From: Oscillospiraceae bacterium
GTDB lineage: Bacteria; Bacillota; Clostridia; Oscillospirales; Oscillospiraceae
Assembly (NCBI GenBank): GCA_009786775.1
Contig: WQRL01000131.1
Span: forward strand, 1 to 5,804
Direction: 5' to 3'
DNA: 5,804 nucleotides
Both the position numbers and the translations under genes were made by a program. Within the stretch, counting starts at the first letter, position 1. Every line of letters starts with the position of its first letter. The notes under the pieces were generated by a model. It was not told the DNA's origin, made no database searches, and saw only the letters and a program-made list of their open reading frames with translations. This document shows, one piece after another, positions 1-4,615 of this stretch.

Positions 1-936
1 ATTTTGCTTGTTGCTTCGTTTTTATCAGGCGCAGGCAGAAATCTTATGACGGCAAACTCAGCCATTGTTGCGCATAATCTCTGGGAAACAGGCTCAATAG
101 TGATTTTAGGAGAACTTATCCGGTTCAAGCTGATAAAAAGTGCCGGCCAGCAAAACCGGGTATACATAATAGCCGTACTGACTGTTGTGCTTGCGTACGG
201 ACATATGAATGCGGTGCGAATGTTAATTGATGGAAATGTCATAGTTTGGGCTGTGTTCTTTGAAGCTATTTTCAGGCCGCTTGTAATCAGCGCTGTGTTG
301 AGCTACTTTGCGGTGGAAGGAACTTTCAAGTCAGTAATTTTGGTGAGCTTCGTGTACAAAATGACTCCATATGTTGTGCCGGTATTGCCGGATATATCGC
401 AGCTTGTATGGGCTCTTATAACTTGCGGAACGTTATTTGTAACGGCTGTTATTTACCGCTTTGTAACAAATGAGAAGCGTCGCAATATGAAAATTCGGGA
501 AAAGAGGATGCTTAAATACGCTAAAAAGCCAATCCTCTCAAACGCAGTCACGGTGGTAGTGGTTGCTGTGATTATAGCGTTTTTCGTGGGGATGTTCCCT
601 GTTTATCCAGTGGTAATACTTACGGGTTCTATGGCGGATACCGCCCCGCGCGGGAGTTTGGTATTTGTCGAAAGAGTGCCCCCCGGTGAAGCGTTTATAC
701 GGGTAGGCGAGGGTGAAGTAATCCATTTCTTAAACCACACAGGGGTTCCGTATGTTCATCGGGTTGTGGATTTCAGATGGGATGCAGACGGTAACCGGGA
801 ATACGTAACCCGCGGCGATGCAAGCGATGCTGCTGACCCATTCCCTGTGCCTCAATACGATGTGTTGGGTATAGTACGCGCACAGTTGCCGTTTTTTGGA
901 TATCCCTATATATTTGTCCGAAGCATTCTTAGGTAA
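1..936 (+). CDS. SipW/ER-type signal peptidase I with polytopic N-terminal membrane domain (5' partial)
   Basis: Membrane serine protease predicted to cleave signal peptides on the outer face of the cytoplasmic membrane. Numbering runs from the TTG codon at position 4. The frame is open to the window edge with no visible ribosome site, so the true start is probably upstream. The C-terminal third is the catalytic domain. A hydrophobic helix (about 179-199) leads into TGSM with the nucleophile Ser209. His252 lies in VHRVVD, and Asp272 and Asp278 lie in GDASDAAD. The spacing (43, 20 and 6 residues) fits the Ser-His-Asp signature of SipW, archaeal and Sec11 peptidases rather than the Ser-Lys dyad of ordinary bacterial LepB. 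Oddly, about 175 residues precede this domain, with roughly four hydrophobic segments (about 53-68, 79-104, 110-128, 134-154) and a Lys/Arg-rich loop (155-177). SipW itself is only about 190 residues. The following DUF5305-like gene supports the assignment. SipW-type enzymes process special substrates such as TasA-like matrix proteins; no substrate gene is visible here. Confidence 0.88.
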   Translation: MLLVASFLSGAGRNLMTANSAIVAHNLWETGSIVILGELIRFKLIKSAGQQNRVYIIAVLTVVLAYGHMNAVRMLIDGNVIVWAVFFEAIFRPLVISAVLSYFAVEGTFKSVILVSFVYKMTPYVVPVLPDISQLVWALITCGTLFVTAVIYRFVTNEKRRNMKIREKRMLKYAKKPILSNAVTVVVVAVIIAFFVGMFPVYPVVILTGSMADTAPRGSLVFVERVPPGEAFIRVGEGEVIHFLNHTGVPYVHRVVDFRWDADGNREYVTRGDASDAADPFPVPQYDVLGIVRAQLPFFGYPYIFVRSILR

Positions 937-970
937 CCGGGAACTGCTTAGCACTACTACTCGAAGCCGG

Positions 971-1062
971 TTCTACAGCGGCAGTGTGCTCATATTCCCT
1001 CGGTCAGTTTCGTACAGTAGCAGAAATTCCCACGGAAATCTGAGCGCGCTGCCGCTGCAGAA
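971..1062. repeat. Long imperfect palindrome 1 (MITE-like or structured RNA element)
   Basis: The arms 971-998 and 1034-1062 are inverted repeats. By hand, about 25 of 28 positions pair, counting two G-T pairs, with two mismatches and one bulge. The best run is CAGCGGCAG (976-984) against CTGCCGCTG (1049-1057). The apical part (999-1033) contains a core shared with the palindrome at 2315-2478. It sits between the peptidase and DUF5305-like genes and would form a strong hairpin in a read-through transcript. No T-run follows, so a simple intrinsic terminator is unlikely. Likely a decayed interspersed palindromic repeat; a structured regulatory RNA is the alternative. Confidence 0.7.
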
Positions 1063-1105
1063 TCTACTGCCCTGCGTCACACATTGACATAGCATTAAGT
1101 TAAGA

Positions 1106-1111
1106 TAGGTG
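1106..1111 (+). promoter_or_regulatory. Ribosome binding site AGGTGA that selects a TTG start
   Basis: AGGTGA matches the AGGTGA part of the ideal AGGAGGTGA site and ends six bases before TTG at 1118. The competing in-frame GTG at 1109 lies inside this site and has no Shine-Dalgarno sequence at a workable distance, which favours the TTG start. Confidence 0.55.
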
Positions 1112-1117
1112 AAAAGA

Positions 1118-2227
1118 TTGAAAATAATAAGTGTAGCAAAGAATATCGCAAAAAATACAGCAAAAAATATAGCAAAGAGCGTAGCAGGTAAGCCGCCCAT
1201 CTGGATAGCATTTCTATGTGTATTTATCATTTTAGCTCTGGTGGTTGTGGGCATAATCCATCTTGCCGCCTATTTCAGAGAAGATATCACGGTTTCGGCA
1301 TCGGGCCATCAGAATCTGGCTTTTCGTGTGTTTTATCTCGAAAATGATATTTTTGACGAAAACCCGATGCCGCCGAATCTTAACTTTTTAATTTCCTATA
1401 CCGATTATATTGAAATAGATAGCAGTTTTACCGCTTCGTTTAGTGAGGAGATGCAGATATATTACAGTTATCACGCTGAAAAAAGATTTGTAATACGCTA
1501 CATGGGAGCCTTAACTGGGGATCTAAACGGAATTGTGTTTGAAGAGGTTATCCCGCTTTCGGAAACAAGGGGCGAGCTTGTGTCAGACAGGCTCGATTTT
1601 AACCGTGGGACATATACTGTTTTCCCGAAAGATCACATTGGACTGTATTTTGAATTTGTAGAGGATCAATTGCGTCAAATGGCAGAAGAAAATGTAGTAG
1701 CACAGGGGTTGCGAGGCTTCTCGGCAGACCTTCTGATAGATTTCACGCACATAATACAAGCCCCCGGTTTTGGGCTAAACGAGGTGGTAACCCAGGGGTA
1801 CAGGATACCGCTGACTACGGAAATATATACATTGAGCATGACGGGCAGGTCTAATTTTGACTGGGCCGGCAATGTCGCTGGGAGCGGTGCAACTATAACG
1901 CTTCCGAGGGTGGTTATTTTTGTGGCGGTATTTGCCTTGAGTGTATTCGGACTGCTCTACACTATAAAGCTGATGAGGTCTGATTGCGACAAAAAACGGC
2001 GGGAAGCGGACAGTATTTTGAAAAAATACTCTAGCGAAATCGTGATTTACGAAAACCCGGTGGATTTGGAAAAATACAAGACGATGACAGTGCCTGATTT
2101 TAACGAATTGTTGAAATTGGTAATAAACCTAAACAAGCATATAATGTGCTACAGGGACAAAACACAAACCCAGTTTGTAACAATCGTGGACGGATATGCC
2201 TGCTTGTACACAATAAACTACGACTAA
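1118..2227 (+). CDS. DUF5305-like two-pass membrane protein, SipW-peptidase partner
   Basis: About 369 residues if started at TTG 1118; GTG 1109 would add three. Numbering is from TTG. The N-terminus (about 1-27) is a cationic stretch of repeated Ala-Lys-Asn units. A membrane helix follows (28-51), then an extracytoplasmic domain of about 210 residues rich in alternating hydrophobic strands, with few Cys. A second membrane helix lies at about 262-284, followed by a cytoplasmic tail of about 85 residues. The tail contains the pattern PDFNELLKLVINLNKHI, then a Tyr-containing strand and a short DGYACLYTI strand ending at the C-terminus. This two-helix layout and the tail resemble DUF5305 proteins, which in archaea and Firmicutes often sit beside SipW-type signal peptidases, as here. 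The family call is from memory and not searched. The role is unknown; a membrane-anchored surface protein or an accessory to the peptidase is plausible. The palindromes at 971-1062 and 2315-2478 flank the gene. Confidence 0.72.
   Translation: MKIISVAKNIAKNTAKNIAKSVAGKPPIWIAFLCVFIILALVVVGIIHLAAYFREDITVSASGHQNLAFRVFYLENDIFDENPMPPNLNFLISYTDYIEIDSSFTASFSEEMQIYYSYHAEKRFVIRYMGALTGDLNGIVFEEVIPLSETRGELVSDRLDFNRGTYTVFPKDHIGLYFEFVEDQLRQMAEENVVAQGLRGFSADLLIDFTHIIQAPGFGLNEVVTQGYRIPLTTEIYTLSMTGRSNFDWAGNVAGSGATITLPRVVIFVAVFALSVFGLLYTIKLMRSDCDKKRREADSILKKYSSEIVIYENPVDLEKYKTMTVPDFNELLKLVINLNKHIMCYRDKTQTQFVTIVDGYACLYTINYD
1133..1186 (+). repeat. 12-bp tandem repeat, about 4.5 copies, in the 5' end of the DUF5305-like gene
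   Basis: Consecutive 12-base units (GTAGCAAAGAAT, ATCGCAAAAAAT, ACAGCAAAAAAT, ATAGCAAAGAGC, then GTAGCA) encode VAKN-IAKN-TAKN-IAKS-VA. The product is a short cationic, amphipathic helix before the first membrane segment. Its period equals four codons, so copy-number change by slippage would stay in frame. Confidence 0.75.
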
Positions 2228-2228
2228 T

Positions 2229-2306
2229 ACAGTAATACAGCGTTTTCAAAATAACCTTTCAAATCTTTACTGTTGCAATAAATTGCTGTGGCCACATTAC
2301 AGTTAA
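2229..2306. other. AT-rich gap with short dyads after the DUF5305-like gene
   Basis: ACAGTAA (2229-2235) can pair with TTACTGT (2267-2273). GCAAT-AA-ATTGC (2275-2286) is a small dyad, TGTGGCCACA (2287-2296) is a perfect 10-bp palindrome, and ACAGTTAA recurs at 2299-2306. These could be an operator or weak termination structure for the upstream gene, but each is short enough to be chance. No convincing reading frame is seen here. Confidence 0.25.
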
Positions 2307-2314
2307 TGCATATC

Positions 2315-2478
2315 TTAAACCATCCGTCGAACACGGGTGCTACTCTGTGAAAAAGTGAAGCGGCCTCCGTCAGTCACGTCTACCCTAGAGGAAACTTGGA
2401 AACCATGCTAAATCTGTGTTCCAGGACTGCGGCCGCTCCACTTTCCCTCAGAGCAGCACCCGTGTCCGACTGTTTTAA
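2315..2478. repeat. Long imperfect palindrome 2 (MITE-like or structured RNA element)
   Basis: The inner arms 2326-2365 and 2431-2470 are inverted repeats, with about 33 of 40 positions pairing by hand. Runs include ACACGGGTGCT (2331-2341) against AGCACCCGTGT (2455-2465), and GCGGCC (2360-2365) against GGCCGC (2431-2436). Pairing continues outward through TTAAAC/GTTTTAA to 2315 and 2478, both ends carrying TTAA. The apical part (2366-2430) includes the core shared with the element at 971-1062. The element lies between the DUF5305-like gene and the promoter at 2548. It has no coding potential and no T-run, so it is better read as an interspersed palindromic repeat or structured RNA than as a terminator. 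Confidence 0.75.
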
Positions 2479-2547
2479 CGAGGCTACTGGAACAGGAGGG
2501 ACGAGTAACTACCGCGGCCACAATTGATTTTGACGCTATCTATCTCG

Positions 2548-2577
2548 TTGACTTTGGGCTTCGAAATGCAGTATAAT
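2548..2577 (+). promoter_or_regulatory. Sigma-A type promoter for the lipoprotein gene
   Basis: TTGACT at 2548-2553 and a perfect TATAAT at 2572-2577 are separated by 18 bases. Transcription would begin near 2584, giving a 5' leader of about 33 bases before the GTG at 2617. The short leader leaves no room for a riboswitch, so control would have to act at the promoter itself. Confidence 0.75.
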
Positions 2578-2604
2578 GTAGCTTGAGTTAAACATGAGGA
2601 TTGC

Positions 2605-2609
2605 GAGGT
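2605..2609 (+). promoter_or_regulatory. Ribosome binding site for the lipoprotein gene
   Basis: GAGGT ends seven bases before GTG 2617. This start puts a canonical lipoprotein signal peptide at the N-terminus and so fixes the start codon. Confidence 0.7.
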
Positions 2610-2616
2610 AGCGGTT

Positions 2617-3393
2617 GTGAAGAAAGTTTTGATTTTATTATTGGCAGTTGTGCTAGTTTTGGCGGTGGCCGGATGCAGGCAGGAAGCTAGTGTTCCGGAA
2701 GATTTGCCAAATGGCTCAGCTTCTGTAGCAGACCCATCTGAAGGAAATGAGGAATTGGGAAGCCAGGCAGCTGACGGCGAGAACGGCGGGGGAGAGGCGG
2801 ATAATGGACAGCCTGAGGATGAAGGCGGTGAGGCTGATGAGCCAGGAGAACCCGATGGCGAGCCGGAGGATGAGAATGGAGATGCGAAGCCATATGAGCC
2901 TGAAGATGAGCTTGTATTTGCACCTATAGAGGAAGTTGTCGGCAGCAGTGGCACACAGCAGACGGTGACGTTCTTCCCGTTCGTCGAGAGAACTGATGCG
3001 GCAGGGCTTGTAAGTTTTGTTATATATTTCGCGGAGAACCACGAGGTTATGTACTGGGCCGGAGAAGAGGATTTGTACCGTGTGTGGGCAGATCCCGGCG
3101 GCTTTATAATGGGTTTCGGGCAGTCGGCAAATACGTCGCCTGCGGATATAATTGCAGAGTGGGAGATACTGCGGCCAGGAATTTCTGTCCGTGAGCCCAC
3201 AGCGGATTTTCCGTTTTATGTTATGGACATGGGCATTGTGTCAGGTGAAGGGCATGAGGGCACCACTTATTTGATAGATAATGGGCAGGGTGGAGTTATT
3301 CATTTTGATATCACACTATCGCCACTGGATATAGCCCACGGGCATGGCGAAAGGCTGGAGCAGAGCTTGCGGTCTTTGCAGCTTCTGGGGTAG
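2617..3393 (+). CDS. Secreted lipoprotein of unknown function with acidic Glu/Gly/Pro linker
   Basis: 258 residues. The N-terminus is a lipoprotein signal peptide: Met-Lys-Lys, a Leu/Val-rich core (4-16) and the lipobox VAGC with Cys20. The mature protein should therefore be lipidated and anchored on the outer face of the membrane. Residues 21-98 are a low-complexity linker rich in Glu, Asp, Gly, Pro and Asn with almost no hydrophobic residues, probably a disordered spacer across the cell wall. The C-terminal part (about 99-258) looks folded, with alternating strands and aromatic residues (TVTFFPFVER, FVIYFAENHEVMYWAG, YVMDMGIV, TYLIDNGQGGVIHFDITL). I do not recognise its family. It has its own promoter (2548-2577) and is followed nine bases after the stop by a strong hairpin (3403-3433). 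A substrate-binding role is possible but unsupported; no transporter genes are adjacent. Confidence 0.85.
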   Translation: MKKVLILLLAVVLVLAVAGCRQEASVPEDLPNGSASVADPSEGNEELGSQAADGENGGGEADNGQPEDEGGEADEPGEPDGEPEDENGDAKPYEPEDELVFAPIEEVVGSSGTQQTVTFFPFVERTDAAGLVSFVIYFAENHEVMYWAGEEDLYRVWADPGGFIMGFGQSANTSPADIIAEWEILRPGISVREPTADFPFYVMDMGIVSGEGHEGTTYLIDNGQGGVIHFDITLSPLDIAHGHGERLEQSLRSLQLLG

Positions 3394-3402
3394 GCAAGAT
3401 AG

Positions 3403-3433
3403 GTACAGGTGTAGGCATGACCTACACCTGTAC
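3403..3433 (+). terminator. Perfect 13-bp hairpin after the lipoprotein gene (terminator or leader control)
   Basis: GTACAGGTGTAGG (3403-3415) pairs exactly with CCTACACCTGTAC (3421-3433) around the 5-base loop CATGA. It begins nine bases after the lipoprotein stop, which suits 3' end formation, but no T-run follows directly. It also hides an SD-like AGGTG (3407-3411) and an ATG (3417-3419) that is in frame with the next gene, so it may instead act on that gene's leader. DNA-level use as an operator is also possible. Confidence 0.55.
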
Positions 3434-3447
3434 TCGGTTTGCCGAGT
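3432..3447 (+). promoter_or_regulatory. Second short hairpin overlapping the first
   Basis: ACTCGG (3432-3437) pairs with CCGAGT (3442-3447) around a TTTG loop, followed by TTTA. Bases 3432-3433 are shared with the 3403-3433 stem, so the two full stems compete at their junction. The tail is too short in T for a confident intrinsic terminator. Confidence 0.35.
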
Positions 3448-3456
3448 TTACAAAAC

Positions 3457-3461
3457 GGAGA
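3457..3461 (+). promoter_or_regulatory. Ribosome binding site that sets the GTG start of the rhodanese-TtcA gene
   Basis: GGAGA ends six bases before GTG 3468. That start places the protein N-terminus exactly at the rhodanese fold. The in-frame ATG at 3417 would add 17 residues unlike any rhodanese sequence and sits in the loop of a stable hairpin. Confidence 0.65.
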
Positions 3462-3467
3462 AAGATT

Positions 3468-4568
3468 GTGGAAATAACTGTTAAAGATCTCGAGCACATA
3501 AGCCTAAATGATTATGTGCTTGCGGATATAAGGGGAGAGGTGGCCTTTCAAAACGGCTACTTGCCCGGTGCGGTTTTGATGTCTCGGGAGGATTTGGAAA
3601 AAAAACTGCCTAAGGACAAGAAGGTGGTAATATATTGCACGAGAGGCCTCATAAGCGCCGAAGTTGTAAGTGACTTGCGGGAGAAAGGCTTTGAGGCGTT
3701 TCACTTAAATGGCGGGTATGTGGCTTGGCTTATGGAGCGGTTTGCGGAGCAGGAGCAGGCCGCTGTGGTTGAGGAGAGTTTGCGCAAGCGGTTTAAGAAA
3801 AGCATTTTCAGCAAATTCACAAAGGCGATCCGCACGTATGAGCTTGTGCAGGCGGGGGATAAGATTGCTGTATGTATTTCAGGCGGCAAGGATTCAATGC
3901 TGATGGCGAAGCTCTTTCAGGAACTCCAAAGGCATAGACAGGCTCCCTTTGAGCTTGTGTTTTTGGTGATGGACCCGGGTTATGCGCCTGAAAACCGCTC
4001 GCTTATTGAGCGAAATGCCCGGGCCCTGGACATTCCTGTTACTATTTTTGAAACTGATATTTTCGATGCAGTGGTAAATATTCCAAAGTCCGCTTGTTAC
4101 CTTTGTGCCAGAATGCGGCGCGGACATTTATACAGCAAGGCCAAAGAGCTGGGGTGCAACAAAATCGCCCTAGGGCATCATTATGATGATGTCATAGAAA
4201 CGATTTTGATGGGAATGCTCTGGGGGGCGCAGGTTCAGACGATGATGCCTAAACTAAGGAGCGATAATTTTGAGGGGATGGAGCTAATCCGCCCTCTTTA
4301 CCTGGTCAGGGAAGCGGATATAAAGCGTTTTCGCGACAGTCACGACTTGCACTTCTTGCAGTGTGCCTGCCGCTTTACGGATGCCTGTAGCGTTGACGGG
4401 AGCATGGCCTCAAAGCGCACGGAAATCAAGCAGCTAATTAAGGATATGAAAAAAACTAACCCCTTAGTTGAGAGCCATATTTTTAGCAGCGTGGAAAATG
4501 TACACATGGGGGCTGTAATTGCTTACAAAAAAGACGGGGAGAGGATACATTTCCTCGACAATTATTGA
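3468..4568 (+). CDS. ttcA: Rhodanese-TtcA fusion, predicted tRNA cytidine-32 2-sulfurtransferase
   Basis: 366 residues from GTG 3468, two domains. Residues 1-95 are a rhodanese fold: LADIR, then GYLPGAV in place of the usual GHIPGA, and the active-site loop YCTRGLIS with Cys57, which could carry a persulfide. Residues about 108-345 match the PP-loop tRNA thiolase TtcA: ATP-binding SGGKDS (138-143), CYLCARMRRG with the Cys210/Cys213 pair, GHHYDD (236-241), PKLRSDNFEG, IRPLYLVRE, then a Cys cluster at 299, 301 and 307. Known TtcA enzymes bind a 4Fe-4S cluster through the CxxC pair plus a later Cys, activate C32 of tRNA with ATP and insert sulfur to give 2-thiocytidine. Residue 299 or 301 is the likely third ligand. 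E. coli TtcA (about 311 residues) has no rhodanese domain, so the fusion suggests built-in sulfur delivery. It acts in the cytoplasm. No clear promoter of its own is seen; it may be read from the lipoprotein promoter or one inside that gene. The symbol is at family level. Confidence 0.85.
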   Translation: MEITVKDLEHISLNDYVLADIRGEVAFQNGYLPGAVLMSREDLEKKLPKDKKVVIYCTRGLISAEVVSDLREKGFEAFHLNGGYVAWLMERFAEQEQAAVVEESLRKRFKKSIFSKFTKAIRTYELVQAGDKIAVCISGGKDSMLMAKLFQELQRHRQAPFELVFLVMDPGYAPENRSLIERNARALDIPVTIFETDIFDAVVNIPKSACYLCARMRRGHLYSKAKELGCNKIALGHHYDDVIETILMGMLWGAQVQTMMPKLRSDNFEGMELIRPLYLVREADIKRFRDSHDLHFLQCACRFTDACSVDGSMASKRTEIKQLIKDMKKTNPLVESHIFSSVENVHMGAVIAYKKDGERIHFLDNY

Positions 4569-4594
4569 TTTTTGCGTAGACTTCACATATAGGA

Positions 4595-4610
4595 AGGCGC
4601 ACTGCCGCCT
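4595..4610. terminator. Weak hairpin in the gap between convergent genes
   Basis: AGGCG (4595-4599) and CGCCT (4606-4610) can pair around a 6-base loop in the 47-bp gap between the convergent stops at 4568 and 4616. A bidirectional terminator would be expected here, but the stem is only 5 bp and neither strand has a T-run after it. Confidence 0.25.
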
Positions 4611-4615
4611 AACAC

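Noticed and set aside
998..1035. Possible hammerhead ribozyme or SRP RNA core in the palindromes
   Set aside because: The reverse strand shows CTGAC(C/G)GA and GAAA-like pieces but with an extra base and wrong order for a hammerhead; the forward GTCAG...AGCAG lacks the closed GGAA tetraloop of SRP RNA.
1084..1089. TTGACA, a perfect -35 box, just before the DUF5305-like gene
   Set aside because: No -10 box at 16-18 bases; the right distance falls on the ribosome site, leaving no room for a transcription start.
1109..1111. GTG as the start of the DUF5305-like protein
   Set aside because: It overlaps the best Shine-Dalgarno sequence and lacks one of its own; kept only as an alternative adding three residues.
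2326..2470. Intrinsic terminator of the DUF5305-like gene
   Set aside because: The stem is far longer than usual, has a large apical loop region and is followed only by TTTT within the outer pairing, not by a true T-run.
2315..2478. Riboswitch or T-box leader for the lipoprotein gene
   Set aside because: The strong promoter at 2548 lies downstream of it, so the element would not be in the lipoprotein mRNA, and no known aptamer core is recognisable.
2484..3200. Long open frame on the minus strand opposite the lipoprotein gene
   Set aside because: Ser/Pro-rich translation mirrors the Glu/Gly-rich coding strand; no ribosome site or family pattern, so it is an antisense shadow.
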